A stretch of DNA of 64,000 bases. It comes from Buttiauxella selenatireducens. Its GTDB lineage: Bacteria; Pseudomonadota; Gammaproteobacteria; Enterobacterales; Enterobacteriaceae. Location of the stretch: NCBI RefSeq assembly GCF_031432975.1, contig NZ_CP133838.1, positions 2,046,001 to 2,110,000 of the forward strand, read 5' to 3'. Below are positions 25,254-35,413 of this stretch, piece after piece. Every line of letters starts with the position of its first letter. The stretch's first letter is position 1. Position numbers and translations under genes: made by a program. The notes beneath the pieces were generated by a model, which saw only the letters and a list, made by a program, of their open reading frames with translations, had not been told where the DNA came from and ran no database searches.

Positions 25254-26652
25254 TCGCATTGCACCACCGGATGATAAAAAAACCAGTGCCGGTGGCCTGG
25301 CGGTGGGCATTTTAGGCGCATTAAAAACGGCGGGTGGATTATGGTTTGGCTGGAGCGGCGAAGTGGGGGATCCTGATGCTGCTTTAAAAAAGACCAAGCG
25401 CGGCAACATTACCTGGGCATCCTTCAATCTCAGCCAGGAAGATTACGAAAGCTATTATCTGCAATTCTCTAACGCCGTACTTTGGCCTGCGTTTCACTAC
25501 CGTTTGGATCTGGTCGATTTCCAGCGCGAAGCCTGGGAAGGCTATCGCCGGGTCAATACGTTGTTGGTCAGCAAATTAAAACCGCTACTGGAACAAGATG
25601 ACATCCTGTGGGTGCATGACTACCACTTGCTGCCTTTTGCTGCTGAATGCCGTAAACAGAAGCTCGATCATCGTATCGGTTTCTTCTTACATATCCCGTT
25701 CCCCACTCCTGAAATTTTCAACGCGCTGCCGCCACATGAAGAGCTTATCGAGGCGCTGTGTGAATACGATTTGCTGGGCTTCCAGACGGAAAACGACAGG
25801 CAGGCTTTCCTCGATTGTGTCGCCTCTCAAACACGCCTCGACCATCAGGGTAAAAACCAATATCAGGCGTTCGGCAACACGTTTTGTGCCGAGGTTTACC
25901 CAATAGGTATTGAGCCGCAAGAGATCAAAAAGAACGCACAAGGGCCGTTACCTCCGAAGCTTGCGCAACTCAAAGCCGAACTGGGCAGTATCAAAAATAT
26001 CTTCTCGGTGGAGCGACTGGATTATTCCAAAGGGCTGCCAGAGCGCTTCCTCGCATTTGAAGCATTGCTGGAAAACTTCCCGCAGCATCACGGTAAAATT
26101 CGCTATACGCAAATCGCACCGACCTCGCGTGGCGATGTGCAAGCGTATCAGGACATTCGTCACCAACTGGAAACTGAAGCGGGGCGCATCAATGGTAAAT
26201 ACGGTCAACTGGGCTGGACGCCGCTGTACTATTTAAACCAGCACTTTGACCGCAAACTGGTGATGAAAGTGTTCCGTCACGCTGATGTCGGTTTAGTCAC
26301 ACCGCTGCGCGATGGGATGAATCTGGTGGCGAAAGAGTATGTAGCCGCGCAAGATCCGGCAAACCCAGGTGTACTGGTGTTGTCAAAATTTGCCGGTGCG
26401 GCGCATGAGTTGTCGTCGGCACTTATCGTTAACCCCTACGACCGTGATGAAGTCGCGGCGGCACTGGACAGGGCATTAACGATGCCACTCGCCGAACGTA
26501 TTGCGCGTCATAGCGAAATGATGGCGGTGATTGAGAAGAACGATATTCATCACTGGCAAAAGAGGTTTATTGGGGATTTAAAGCAGGCGGCGGCACGCAG
26601 TGATAAGTCTCATTTGGATAAAAAGGTGGCGACGTTTCCTAAGCTGGCGTGA
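25228..26652 (+). CDS. otsA: Trehalose-6-phosphate synthase
   Basis: 474-residue GT20 glycosyltransferase making trehalose-6-phosphate from UDP-glucose and glucose-6-phosphate. Conserved segments are [62 protein letters not shown], and [17 protein letters not shown], which binds the nucleotide sugar. Full length relative to E. coli. Starts inside otsB, as in E. coli. Followed by a strong terminator. Confidence 0.97.
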   Translation: MSRLVVVSNRIAPPDDKKTSAGGLAVGILGALKTAGGLWFGWSGEVGDPDAALKKTKRGNITWASFNLSQEDYESYYLQFSNAVLWPAFHYRLDLVDFQREAWEGYRRVNTLLVSKLKPLLEQDDILWVHDYHLLPFAAECRKQKLDHRIGFFLHIPFPTPEIFNALPPHEELIEALCEYDLLGFQTENDRQAFLDCVASQTRLDHQGKNQYQAFGNTFCAEVYPIGIEPQEIKKNAQGPLPPKLAQLKAELGSIKNIFSVERLDYSKGLPERFLAFEALLENFPQHHGKIRYTQIAPTSRGDVQAYQDIRHQLETEAGRINGKYGQLGWTPLYYLNQHFDRKLVMKVFRHADVGLVTPLRDGMNLVAKEYVAAQDPANPGVLVLSKFAGAAHELSSALIVNPYDRDEVAAALDRALTMPLAERIARHSEMMAVIEKNDIHHWQKRFIGDLKQAAARSDKSHLDKKVATFPKLA

Positions 26653-26685
26653 GCCGTTTTTACTCGTGTAAGTCGAGCCCTGGAG

Positions 26686-26730
26686 AATGTATCAGGGAAG
26701 CTAATTTAAGCTCCCTTGATACATTTTTTA
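26686..26730 (+). terminator. Rho-independent terminator of otsBA
   Basis: AATGTATCAGGGAAGCT pairs with AGCTCCCTTGATACATT (about 15 of 17 with G-U pairs) around a 6-nt loop, followed by TTTTT. Confidence 0.85.
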
Positions 26731-26849
26731 TCGCGTGCAGAGGTCTTTGCTCCGGGAATCGAATGATCCGCACAATGTGAAAGAGTAATGTGTGTCTAAT
26801 TTTTTCTTATACATTGCGCTAAAAGAGCATGACTTATCTTAAATCGCCC

Positions 26850-27272
26850 TTATCTCAGTGGGACCAACAGTACATCCACCTTGCTTGACTCCACCACAGC
26901 CTTCGCGGAGCAAATTATCTTGCTGAAAAAGGTTTGATTGTGGTTACCGCAAATCACTAAATCCACCGAACCTTTATTACAAATAGCCATTATATGCTCA
27001 CTTAATTCGCCCGTAGCAATAACGGTTTGTGCAATGGGGTAATGGGCTTTCTCGATCAATTCATCAATAAAAATTTGCGTCTCTTCAAGCATTAATTCCC
27101 GAAGGTTTTCCAGCATTGGCGCGGCGAATTGATTATAGAGTTCGGGTTCTGATGCGAGTGTAATCAGTGTGATTTTCCCATTAACGGGCTGAGCAATGGA
27201 GACTGCCCGGGCCACCAATAAATGACTTTCCGGGCTGATGGCGACAGCAACCAGTATATGTTTGTAACTCAT
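26850..27272 (-). CDS. uspC: Universal stress protein UspC
   Basis: 140-residue universal stress protein with N-terminus MSYKHILVAVAISPESHLLV and C-terminal nucleotide-binding-like GNHNQTFFSKIICSAKAVVE then DVLLVPL. The position divergent from flhDC is the same as uspC (yecG) in E. coli. E. coli UspC is linked to motility, UV and osmotic stress responses. It reads convergently with otsA across a terminator. Confidence 0.92.
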   Translation of the reverse strand: MSYKHILVAVAISPESHLLVARAVSIAQPVNGKITLITLASEPELYNQFAAPMLENLRELMLEETQIFIDELIEKAHYPIAQTVIATGELSEHIMAICNKGSVDLVICGNHNQTFFSKIICSAKAVVESSKVDVLLVPLR

Positions 27273-27775
27273 TACAACCTCCTGTTGCCTGATAACCAGA
27301 CGGTTAACATTTTCCTACATCAAACACCATTTTTACGCAAGGATAGTAACCATGTAAAACGTGAGCCTGCTCATGAAAAATGATTAATAACGCTAATGTA
27401 AAATAGTTGTAATGAAAATGTAATGCATGGATTGTTCATTTATCCATCAAACTTTCGTATTATTTTTCGTACATTTACGACCAACTCGCTTTCACTGAGG
27501 ATTTATTCGATTTCAACGTCAAAACATATCATTACAAGGTGTTGTGTACTGAAGATGTCGTGATTGTCAGGATTTTTGTTGGTGAATGGAAAAATGCGAT
27601 ATAAATCACATGACTAAGCCAGGGTCAGGACCCGTTATGAAGAGTAAGTCATTAGATTGTTAGCCAGAAGAAAACCAAATACCAGATTATCGTAACGGAT
27701 ATTCCCAATCTGCTCGTAAAACGCTCAATTGAAAAGTCTTTCTGATGTTTGAGGAGGATGCATAAAGTAAATATA

Positions 27776-27791
27776 TGTGATCTACGTCACA
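27776..27791. promoter_or_regulatory. CRP site of the flhDC promoter
   Basis: TGTGATCTACGTCACA is a perfect TGTGA-N6-TCACA. Its centre is 71.5 bases before the predicted transcription start, the spacing I recall for the E. coli flhDC promoter. Confidence 0.85.
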
Positions 27792-27819
27792 TAAACTTGA
27801 AAATTCGTCGGCACCCGCA

Positions 27820-27848
27820 TTGTATGTCTAAAAGGCTACGAGTAGAGT
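27820..27848 (+). promoter_or_regulatory. flhDC sigma-70 promoter
   Basis: TTGTAT, a 17-base spacer and TAGAGT fit sigma-70 -35 and -10 elements. The predicted start is near 27855, about 219 bases before flhD. Confidence 0.6.
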
Positions 27849-28073
27849 TTGCGCGGAATTAGGAAAAATCTTAATTTCTTACAAAAAATTTACGCTCAGA
27901 TAAAACGCACTTACAAGGACGTCTCCACCGCATTTTGTATCGGTGGTTTCAGTGCATGTTATCGGTTAAATAATGAGCTTTTTTGGTAGGTTTAATTTTA
28001 ACCGGGATTTCCCGGCGACTCACGGGGTGCGGTAAAGCCGCATGGTTAAAAGTAAGTTTTTCAGGATGACAAA

Positions 28074-28424
28074 ATGCATACATCCGAGTTGTTAAAACAT
28101 ATCTACGATATTAATTTGTCGTATTTACTTCTTGCGCAGCGCCTTATTAACGGCGACAAACCCTCCGCAATGTTTCGTTTGGGCGTAACAGAAGAAATGG
28201 CAAATACCCTTAGCGAATTAACCTTGCCACAAATGGTGAAATTAGCGGAAACCAATCAACTGATTTGTCAGTTCCGTTTTAGTGATAACCAAACCATCAC
28301 TCGTTTAACACAAGACTCACGTGTGGATGATTTACAGCAAATTCACACCGGCATTTTGTTATCCACCCGTTTATTAAATGAGGTGTCCCCGATAGACGAG
28401 GCATCTCGCAAAAAAAGGGCGTAA
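28074..28424 (+). CDS. flhD: Flagellar master regulator subunit FlhD
   Basis: 116 residues, same length as E. coli FlhD, starting [20 protein letters not shown] and ending RKKRA. It forms the FlhD4C2 complex that activates class II flagellar promoters. [20 protein letters not shown] and [20 protein letters not shown] are essentially E. coli-like. Four bases separate it from flhC. Confidence 0.97.
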   Translation: MHTSELLKHIYDINLSYLLLAQRLINGDKPSAMFRLGVTEEMANTLSELTLPQMVKLAETNQLICQFRFSDNQTITRLTQDSRVDDLQQIHTGILLSTRLLNEVSPIDEASRKKRA

Positions 28425-28428
28425 CAAA

Positions 28429-29007
28429 ATGAGCGAGAAAAGTATTGTTCAGGAAGCCCGCGACATACAACTGGCGATGGAATTAATCACGCTAGGCGCT
28501 CGATTGCAGATGCTTGAGAGCGAAACACAATTAAGCCGTGGCAGACTAATCAAACTTTATAAAGAGCTCCGTGGCAGTCCTCCGCCAAAAGGTATGCTGC
28601 CTTTTTCTACCGACTGGTTTATGACCTGGGAGCAAAATATCCATGCTTCCATGTTTTGTAACACCTGGCAGTTTTTGTTACGCACCGGATTATGTTCCGG
28701 CGTTGATGCGGTGATTAAAGCTTACCGCCTGTATCTTGAACAGTGTCCGGCACAAGAAGGTGGCCCGCTATTAGCACTGACTCGCGCCTGGACACTGGTG
28801 CGTTTTGTTGAAAGCCACATGCTTGAATTGAGCAGCTGCAACTGCTGCGGGGGTAACTTTATTACCCATGCACACCAACCCGCAGGTAGCTTTGCTTGCA
28901 GTTTGTGCCAGCCTCCATCCAGAGCAGTAAAAAGACGTAAACTTTCTACGAATACTGCCGATATTATTCCACAACTGCTGGATGAACAGGTCAAACAGGC
29001 CGTTTAA
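28429..29007 (+). CDS. flhC: Flagellar master regulator subunit FlhC
   Basis: 192-residue DNA-binding partner of FlhD. The zinc-binding cysteines are visible as [10 protein letters not shown] and [18 protein letters not shown]. Same length and C-terminus ([14 protein letters not shown]) as the E. coli protein. Followed by a strong terminator that separates flhDC from motA. Confidence 0.97.
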   Translation: MSEKSIVQEARDIQLAMELITLGARLQMLESETQLSRGRLIKLYKELRGSPPPKGMLPFSTDWFMTWEQNIHASMFCNTWQFLLRTGLCSGVDAVIKAYRLYLEQCPAQEGGPLLALTRAWTLVRFVESHMLELSSCNCCGGNFITHAHQPAGSFACSLCQPPSRAVKRRKLSTNTADIIPQLLDEQVKQAV

Positions 29008-29031
29008 CAGTTCGGTGTGGATAAACACTCC

Positions 29032-29064
29032 AGCAGCGATAAGCCATTATCGCTGCTTTTTTTT
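29032..29064 (+). terminator. Rho-independent terminator of flhDC
   Basis: AGCAGCGATAA and TTATCGCTGCT form a perfect 11-bp stem with loop GCCA, followed by eight T residues counting the stem-adjacent one. Confidence 0.92.
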
Positions 29065-29135
29065 GCCCAGCACCCGGCTGTTATCACCTCTGATTTGTGA
29101 TTCCTCATCACATTTAACAGCAGAAGGATGTACTC

Positions 29136-30029
29136 GTGCTGATTGTAATAGGTTATCTGGTCGTTATTGCGACAGTATTCGGCGGCTATATGATGACCGG
29201 GGGTCATCTTGGCGCTCTCTATCAACCAGCTGAATTTATCATCATTGGTGGAGCAGGGGTGGGTGCCTTTATCGTGGGGAATAACGGTAAAGCAATCAAA
29301 GCGACGTTAAAAGCGTTGCCATTACTTTTCCGCCGCTCGAAATACACCAAAAGCATGTATATGGATCTCATGGCGCTGCTTTATCGCCTGATGGCGAAAT
29401 CACGCCAACAGGGAATGTTCTCGCTGGAACGCGATATTGAAAACCCGAAAGAGAGTGAAATATTTGCCAGCTACCCGCGCATTTTAGCTGACGCACTGAT
29501 GCTGGATTTTATTATTGATTACCTGCGTCTGATCATCAGCGGGAATATGAATTCATTTGAAATTGAAGCGCTGATGGATGAAGAAATTGAAACCCACGAA
29601 AGTGAGGCGGAAATACCCGCGAATAGCCTCGCAATAATGGGGGACTCACTCCCGGCATTCGGTATTGTGGCGGCAGTTATGGGAGTGGTTCACGCCCTGG
29701 CTTCTGCGGACCGTCCAGCGGGCGAGCTGGGTTCATTGATTGCGCACGCGATGGTGGGAACCTTTTTGGGTATTTTGCTGGCATACGGTTTTATTTCGCC
29801 GCTGGCGACCGTGTTACGTCAAAAAAGCGCCGAAACCACCAAAATGATGCAGTGCGTGAAAGTCACATTACTCTCAAGTCTTAACGGTTACGCGCCGCCT
29901 ATTGCCGTCGAATTTGGTCGTAAAACACTCTATTCCAGTGAACGTCCTTCGTTCATTGAACTTGAAGAACATGTGCGTGCCGTTCGTTCGCCGAATGCGC
30001 AAGCCCGTGCCACGGAAGAAGAAGTATGA
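29136..30029 (+). CDS. motA: Flagellar motor stator protein MotA
   Basis: 297-residue inner-membrane stator subunit that conducts protons with MotB. GTG start as in E. coli, with AGAAGGATG upstream. Four membrane segments, and the cytoplasmic loop with [20 protein letters not shown] carries the charged residues that drive the rotor. Overlaps motB by 4 bp. I could not find a convincing sigma-28 promoter just upstream. Confidence 0.97.
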   Translation: MLIVIGYLVVIATVFGGYMMTGGHLGALYQPAEFIIIGGAGVGAFIVGNNGKAIKATLKALPLLFRRSKYTKSMYMDLMALLYRLMAKSRQQGMFSLERDIENPKESEIFASYPRILADALMLDFIIDYLRLIISGNMNSFEIEALMDEEIETHESEAEIPANSLAIMGDSLPAFGIVAAVMGVVHALASADRPAGELGSLIAHAMVGTFLGILLAYGFISPLATVLRQKSAETTKMMQCVKVTLLSSLNGYAPPIAVEFGRKTLYSSERPSFIELEEHVRAVRSPNAQARATEEEV

Positions 30030-30955
30030 AACACAACGCGCGCCCCATTGTTGTCGTAAAACGACGCAAGCACAAAGGCCACGGCGGCGGCGCGCACGGT
30101 TCATGGAAGATTGCCTACGCAGACTTCATGACGGCGATGATGGCCTTTTTTCTGGTGATGTGGCTGATTTCAATCTCCAGCCCTAAAGAACTGGCGCAAA
30201 TTGCCGACTATTTCCGTACGCCACTTTCGGCGGCTATTACCGGTGGGCAGCGTATTTCTGATAGCCAAAGCCCGATTCCTGGCGGCGGGGATGACGTAAC
30301 CCAACAACAGGGCGAAGTGAAAAGACAGCCCAATATTGAAGAACTCAGAAAACGGATGGAAACCAGCCGCCTCAAGCGACTGGGAGACAAACTGGATCAA
30401 CTGATTGACGCCGACCCTAAGTTGCGCGCACTGCGCCCGCATCTGCAGATTGATCTGGTTCAAGAGGGATTGCGGATACAAATTATCGACAGCCAAAACC
30501 GTCCGATGTTTAAGAACGGCAGCGCTGAAGTTGAGCCTTACATGCGCGATATTTTGCGCAGTATCGCGCCATTACTGAATGAGTTTCCTAACAGAATAAG
30601 TTTGTCGGGTCACACGGATGATTTGCCCTATGCAATGGGCGAGCGTGGTTATAGCAACTGGGAATTATCTGCTGACCGGGCAAACGCTTCGCGGCGCGAA
30701 CTGATGTCAGGCGGACTTATTGACGGCAAAGTCTTACGCGTCGTGGGCATGGCATCCACTATGCGCCTGACCAACCGCGGGCCTGACGATGCGATCAACC
30801 GACGCATCAGTTTGCTGGTACTGAATAAACAAGCTGAAGAGGCCATCGTGCACGAAAACGCAGAAAGCGATAATCAGCCACTAAGCATTCTCCAACAACC
30901 TGCGGCCGTGGAACCGGCGCAGAACACATTACCGCCACAATCCGGTACGAGGTGA
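30026..30955 (+). CDS. motB: Flagellar motor stator protein MotB
   Basis: 309 residues: short cytoplasmic tail, one membrane helix with the proton-binding Asp33 in [20 protein letters not shown], and a C-terminal OmpA-like peptidoglycan-binding domain (about 150-270; [32 protein letters not shown]). It anchors the stator to the wall. One residue longer at the N-terminus than E. coli, so the essential Asp is 33 not 32. Confidence 0.97.
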   Translation: MKHNARPIVVVKRRKHKGHGGGAHGSWKIAYADFMTAMMAFFLVMWLISISSPKELAQIADYFRTPLSAAITGGQRISDSQSPIPGGGDDVTQQQGEVKRQPNIEELRKRMETSRLKRLGDKLDQLIDADPKLRALRPHLQIDLVQEGLRIQIIDSQNRPMFKNGSAEVEPYMRDILRSIAPLLNEFPNRISLSGHTDDLPYAMGERGYSNWELSADRANASRRELMSGGLIDGKVLRVVGMASTMRLTNRGPDDAINRRISLLVLNKQAEEAIVHENAESDNQPLSILQQPAAVEPAQNTLPPQSGTR

Positions 30956-30959
30956 TAGC

Positions 30960-32981
30960 GTGAGTATGGATATCAGCGATTTTTACCAGACATTTTTTGA
31001 CGAGGCCGACGAGTTACTGGCTGATATGGAGCAACATCTGCTGAACCTGGCCCCTGAAGCGCCAGATTCAGAACAGCTAAATGCCATATTTCGTGCTGCA
31101 CACTCGATCAAAGGAGGGGCGGGTACGTTCGGCTTCTCCATTTTGCAGGAAACCACGCACCTCATGGAAAACCTGCTTGACGAGGCGCGGCGCGGTGAGA
31201 TGCAACTCAACACCGATATCATCAACCTGTTTTTGGAAACCAAAGATATTATGCAGGAACAGCTGGACGCTTATAAAAACTCCCTGGAACCGGATGCTGA
31301 GAGTTTCGATTATATCTGCAAAGCGTTACGCCAACTGGCGCTGGAAGCCAAAGGCGAAGCACCTGTGCCGGCCACAAAATTAACGGTTGTTGAGAAAGAA
31401 ACCGTTGACGCGTTGCCTGCCAGTGACGGCCATTTACGCATTGCCATTACCGGCCTGAAAGCCAGCGAACGCAATTTGTTGCTGGAAGAGTTATCCAACC
31501 TCGGCACGGTAAGCGATGTCGAACAGGGTGAGGGTTCCGTCACCGCCACGTTAGAAACCACCGTCAGCGCCGATGACATCAGCGCGGTGCTCTGTTTTGT
31601 TATCGAACCTGAACAAATCGAGTTTCTGCCATTAATAGCGCGCAGCGCGGTTGCAGATATTGCGGCTATTGAAGAGCCGGTTGCCGTTGCGGTGAATCCG
31701 CCGCAAGTCGTGGCTGTAGGGACAAAAGAAGCCACACCTGCTGCACCTGTTTCACCGCGTAGCGAAAGAGAAAACAAAGCGCCGCGTGTCAGCGAGTCGA
31801 GCAGCATTCGTGTCGCGGTTGAAAAGGTCGATCAGCTCATTAACCTGGTGGGCGAACTGGTCATCACGCAGTCGATGTTAGCCCAACGTTCCAACGAACT
31901 TGACCCGGTTGAACACGGTGAACTGATTACCAGTATGGGTCAGTTACAACGTAACGCCCGCGATTTGCAAGAGTCGGTAATGTCTATCCGTATGATGCCA
32001 ATGGAATATGTCTTCAGCCGCTTCCCGCGTCTGGTGCGTGATCTGGCTGGAAAACTGGGTAAACAGGTCGAACTGACGTTGCAGGGTAGCTCTACTGAGC
32101 TGGATAAAAGTTTAATCGAACGCATTATCGATCCGCTGACTCACCTGGTGCGTAACAGCCTCGATCATGGCATCGAATCTCCGGAAAAACGCCTCGCTGC
32201 GGGTAAATCGGCAGTGGGTAATTTGATTCTTTCGGCAGAGCATCAGGGCGGGAACATCTGCATTGAAGTGTCCGATGATGGCGCAGGCCTGAACCGTGAA
32301 CGTATTCTTGCTAAAGCGCTGTCGCAAGGCATGGCCGTTCACGAAAACATGTCAGACGACGAAGTGGGAATGTTAATTTTCGCCCCTGGATTCTCGACCG
32401 CCGAGCAGGTCACTGACGTGTCCGGACGCGGCGTGGGCATGGACGTGGTGAAGCGTAACATCCAGGAAATGGGTGGCCATGTCGAAATCAAATCTCAGGC
32501 CAATGTCGGTACCACGATCCGCATTATGCTGCCGCTAACACTCGCCATTCTTGATGGGATGTCGGTTAAAGTCAGCGACGAAGTCTTTATCCTGCCGCTC
32601 AACGCGGTGATGGAATCGTTGCAGCCGAAGGAAGATGATTTACATCCTCTTGCCGGGGGCGAGCGCGTGCTGGAAGTGCGTGGCGAATACTTGCCGCTGG
32701 TTGAACTGTGGAAAGTATTTGATGTGGCTGGGGCTAAAACGGAAGCGACGCAAGGCATCGTGGTGATTTTGCAGAGTGCCGGGCGACGCTACGCGCTGCT
32801 GGTTGATCAGCTGATTGGTCAGCATCAGGTGGTGGTGAAAAACCTCGAGAGTAACTATCGCAAAGTGCCGGGTATTTCGGCCGCAACCATCCTCGGTGAT
32901 GGCAGTGTGGCGCTGATTGTCGATGTTTCAGCGCTGCAAGGTTTGAATCGTGAACAACGTATGGCCGGCCACGCCGCCTAG
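30960..32981 (+). CDS. cheA: Chemotaxis sensor histidine kinase CheA
   Basis: 673-residue kinase that passes phosphate to CheY and CheB. The P1 domain has phospho-accepting His48 in IFRAAHSIKGGAGTFGF. P2 (about 150-230) is the least conserved. P3 has RVAVEKVDQLINLVGELVIT. The P4 ATPase has N-box HLVRNSLDHGIESPEKR, DDGAGLNRERI and GRGVGMDVVK. P5 follows to the end. GTG start at 30960, as in E. coli. Met98 is conserved at the position of the internal start of short CheA. Confidence 0.97.
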   Translation: MSMDISDFYQTFFDEADELLADMEQHLLNLAPEAPDSEQLNAIFRAAHSIKGGAGTFGFSILQETTHLMENLLDEARRGEMQLNTDIINLFLETKDIMQEQLDAYKNSLEPDAESFDYICKALRQLALEAKGEAPVPATKLTVVEKETVDALPASDGHLRIAITGLKASERNLLLEELSNLGTVSDVEQGEGSVTATLETTVSADDISAVLCFVIEPEQIEFLPLIARSAVADIAAIEEPVAVAVNPPQVVAVGTKEATPAAPVSPRSERENKAPRVSESSSIRVAVEKVDQLINLVGELVITQSMLAQRSNELDPVEHGELITSMGQLQRNARDLQESVMSIRMMPMEYVFSRFPRLVRDLAGKLGKQVELTLQGSSTELDKSLIERIIDPLTHLVRNSLDHGIESPEKRLAAGKSAVGNLILSAEHQGGNICIEVSDDGAGLNRERILAKALSQGMAVHENMSDDEVGMLIFAPGFSTAEQVTDVSGRGVGMDVVKRNIQEMGGHVEIKSQANVGTTIRIMLPLTLAILDGMSVKVSDEVFILPLNAVMESLQPKEDDLHPLAGGERVLEVRGEYLPLVELWKVFDVAGAKTEATQGIVVILQSAGRRYALLVDQLIGQHQVVVKNLESNYRKVPGISAATILGDGSVALIVDVSALQGLNREQRMAGHAA

Positions 32982-33009
32982 TCCTCCGGATTTGAGAAAG
33001 GATAAGTAA

Positions 33010-33510
33010 ATGACTGGATTAACCAATGTGACAAAAATGACCGGGGAAACGGTAGGGCAAGAGTTCCTCGTTTTCACCCTGGGCGACGAAGAGTACGGCA
33101 TCGACATTTTAAAAGTGCAGGAAATCCGCGGGTACGATCAAGTCACGCGTATTGCCAACACGCCTGCGTTTATCAAAGGGGTGACTAACCTGCGCGGTGT
33201 GATTGTGCCAATTCTCGACCTGCGGATTAAGTTTGCGCAAGATGGCGTCGAATATAACGATAACACGGTGGTTATCGTGCTGAACTTCGGCCAACGTGTG
33301 GTGGGTATTGTGGTGGATGGCGTGTCGGATGTGTTGTCTCTGACTGCCGAACAAATCCGCCCGGCACCTGAATTTGCCGTGACGCTGTCGACTGAATACC
33401 TGACCGGCCTCGGCGCACTGGGCGACCGAATGCTGATTTTGGTTAATATCGAGAAGTTGCTCAATAGCGAAGAAATGGCGCTGATTGATGATGTAAGCCG
33501 CGTAGCCTAG
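33010..33510 (+). CDS. cheW: Chemotaxis adaptor CheW
   Basis: 166-residue adaptor linking CheA to receptors. Conserved segments are [40 protein letters not shown] and [15 protein letters not shown]. Last gene of the motAB-cheAW (mocha) operon. In E. coli tar follows almost directly; here 7.4 kb intervenes. Confidence 0.97.
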   Translation: MTGLTNVTKMTGETVGQEFLVFTLGDEEYGIDILKVQEIRGYDQVTRIANTPAFIKGVTNLRGVIVPILDLRIKFAQDGVEYNDNTVVIVLNFGQRVVGIVVDGVSDVLSLTAEQIRPAPEFAVTLSTEYLTGLGALGDRMLILVNIEKLLNSEEMALIDDVSRVA

Positions 33511-33519
33511 TTTGATGAA

Positions 33520-33600
33520 GTCGGGTGTCGCTCACGCTAACCCGACCAGGGCAATGAGTGGTGGTTTTTAAGGGCGGATGGGCGCAAAGCGCTATCCGCC
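33520..33600. repeat. Pair of REP-like palindromes after cheW
   Basis: GTCGGGT...ACCCGAC (33520-33546) and GGCGGAT...ATCCGCC (33573-33600) are two short palindromes of REP type in the convergent gap between cheW and the symporter. They may end transcription from both sides or protect mRNA ends. Confidence 0.65.
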
Positions 33601-33615
33601 ACTATCACAGGCAAA

Positions 33616-34878
33616 TTACGCTTCTACGCGCTCGCCAGCTTCCACTTCTTCTTCCATCTCACCTTCATTTTTCGACAACATTGCCGTCGCCACACCGTTA
33701 CCCAGCACGTTAATCGCTGAACGGCCCATGTCGAGGAAATGGTCAATCCCCATCAGCAGCAGGATACCCGCGACCGGAATATTAAAGCTCGGAATGGTAG
33801 CAGCCAGCACGACCAGCGCAGAACGCGGCACGCCCGCAATACCTTTAGACGCCAGCATCAATGTCAGCATCAGCACCACTATCTCGGAAAACGTCAGATG
33901 GATGTTGTAGGCCTGCGCGATAAACATGGAGGCAAAAGAGCAGTACACCATCGAACCGACCAGATTGAACGAATAACCAATCGGCAATACGAAAGACGCG
34001 ATGTTACGAGAACAGCCAAAACGGGTCAGCTGATCGAGCGTTTTAGGGTAAGCCGCTTCGGAGCTGCTGGTGGTAAATGCCACCAGAACCGGATCTTTCA
34101 GCATGGCAATCAGGCGGAATACATCACGCTTGAGCACCATATAACCGACGCCAATCAGCACCATGCACGTCAGGATAATCGCCAGATAGTAACCGCCGAT
34201 GAACGATGCATAGTTGAGTAAAATGCCCAACCCTTCGGTGGCTACCACAGAAGAAATCGCAGCGAAAATAGCCAGTGGTGCCACATACATGACGTAGCCC
34301 GTCACTTTGAGCATGATATGGGAAACCACATCCAGTGCCGCGACTAATGGCGTGTTGAATTTCTCACCCAGTGACGCGCCGGCAATACCGAAGAACAGCG
34401 AGAAAACTACAATTTGCAGGATTTCGTTATTCGACATTGCGCCCGCAATGCTGGTTGGAATGGTATGCGAGATAAAGGCTTTCAGGTTCATACCGCTTAC
34501 CGCAAGACCGGTTTGCACATCACCGGCTGGAACCTGGAGATTCATGCCTGCACCCGGCTGCTGAAGGGTGACGATGAACAAGCCCACCAGAATCGAGAGC
34601 ACTGAAGAGGAGACAAACCACACCATCGCTTTGCCACCTACGCGGCCAATGGTTGAGGTTTCACCCATCTTCATGATGCCAACGGTCAAAGTGCTGAACA
34701 CCAACGGTGCGATGACCATTTTGATCAGTCGTAAAAAAATATCGGTAAACAGCGTGATGTTATCGGCATAACTTTTGATGTTGTCTGCTGCAGCGTATTC
34801 GTGAATGGCTGCGCCAGAGAGAATACCGGCGAACATGAAGAGAAGAATAAATAACGTGAGTTTGTTTGAGCTAGACAA
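33616..34878 (-). CDS. Dicarboxylate/amino-acid:cation symporter (DAACS family)
   Basis: 420-residue inner-membrane symporter of the GltP/DctA superfamily, which imports glutamate, aspartate or C4-dicarboxylates with H+ or Na+. The two re-entrant hairpins are seen as AFTTSSSEAAYPKTLDQL (serine-rich HP1) and LASKGIAGVPRSALVVLAAT (HP2). PIGYSFNLVGSMVYCSFASM carries the helix-7 substrate/cation region. Start is TTG at 34878: an in-frame TAA lies directly upstream, and GGGGA is ten bases away. The opening KLTLFILLFMFAGILSGAAI is unlike E. coli DctA, so I give no symbol. It lies in the cheW-tar insert near the aspartate receptor gene; any link to taxis is inference. Confidence 0.9.
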   Translation of the reverse strand: MSSSNKLTLFILLFMFAGILSGAAIHEYAAADNIKSYADNITLFTDIFLRLIKMVIAPLVFSTLTVGIMKMGETSTIGRVGGKAMVWFVSSSVLSILVGLFIVTLQQPGAGMNLQVPAGDVQTGLAVSGMNLKAFISHTIPTSIAGAMSNNEILQIVVFSLFFGIAGASLGEKFNTPLVAALDVVSHIMLKVTGYVMYVAPLAIFAAISSVVATEGLGILLNYASFIGGYYLAIILTCMVLIGVGYMVLKRDVFRLIAMLKDPVLVAFTTSSSEAAYPKTLDQLTRFGCSRNIASFVLPIGYSFNLVGSMVYCSFASMFIAQAYNIHLTFSEIVVLMLTLMLASKGIAGVPRSALVVLAATIPSFNIPVAGILLLMGIDHFLDMGRSAINVLGNGVATAMLSKNEGEMEEEVEAGERVEA

Positions 34879-34897
34879 TTACGTAGTATCCCCATCG

Positions 34898-35023
34898 ATA
34901 CCCTTCATACTTCAAGCTGCATGTGCGTTGGCTACGTTCAATCACCCAAATCACTTACTCTAGTAAGCTCATCGGGATTCTCTCTCTTGCCGCCTTCCTG
35001 CAACTCGAATTATTTCGGGTATA
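34898..35023. repeat. ERIC element (126 bp)
   Basis: Begins ATACCCTTCATACTTCAAGC, contains TGCATGTGCGTTGGCTACG and CACTTACTCTAGTAAGCTC, and ends CAACTCGAATTATTTCGGGT followed by ATA. These are the terminal and central palindromes of the enterobacterial repetitive intergenic consensus, at full length. Confidence 0.88.
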
Positions 35024-35413
35024 TTAATTAACAATTATTTAACTTATTGAACTATATATAATTATTATGTTTGTCCAATTTCTATTCGGCTCATAAATTG
35101 AAGCAAACTGAGTTCGGATACAACTTTTTTTTACTTTTTGTCGTATTTGTTAATTCAGCAGGCCTTATGTAACAACGTGACTACAATCACGAAAATAATA
35201 TTAATATTTCCGCAAAAACAAGAGGGTGTTCCTATGGGTTTGCTGTTAATGCATTGATTATGAAGTTAAATATTTTGCAATAGTCCATTAGGCTGATTCG
35301 TTGTAAGGTTTCTGGTCATTTCTGAATACCTAATCTAAATTTCAATAAGTTAGTGGATTCAGCACCCTGGCCGTTGAAGGGGATCGGATGTGCAAACAAC
35401 ATGAGGCTTAACT
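35024..35413 (+). promoter_or_regulatory. AT-rich region upstream of the Csu-like pilus operon
   Basis: About 390 bp without a gene, strongly AT-rich, between the ERIC element and the first pilin. It presumably contains the pilus promoter; I cannot assign one confidently. Confidence 0.4.

Larger units (their letters stand above)
27273..28073 (+). promoter_or_regulatory. flhDC regulatory region and long 5' leader
   Basis: This 801-bp gap holds the uspC promoter and the master motility control region. A perfect CRP site and a sigma-70 promoter are annotated separately. They leave an flhD leader of about 219 nt, similar to the roughly 200-nt CsrA-bound leader of E. coli. No gene or insertion sequence is visible. 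Confidence 0.8.

Noticed and set aside
28985-29135. Sigma-28 promoter for motA
   Set aside because: GCGATAA near the flhDC terminator lacks a -35 TAAA at the required 11-base spacing, so I did not annotate it.
31310-31807. 165-codon minus-strand frame opposite cheA
   Set aside because: Shadow of the P2/linker region; no domain, and cheA is unambiguous.
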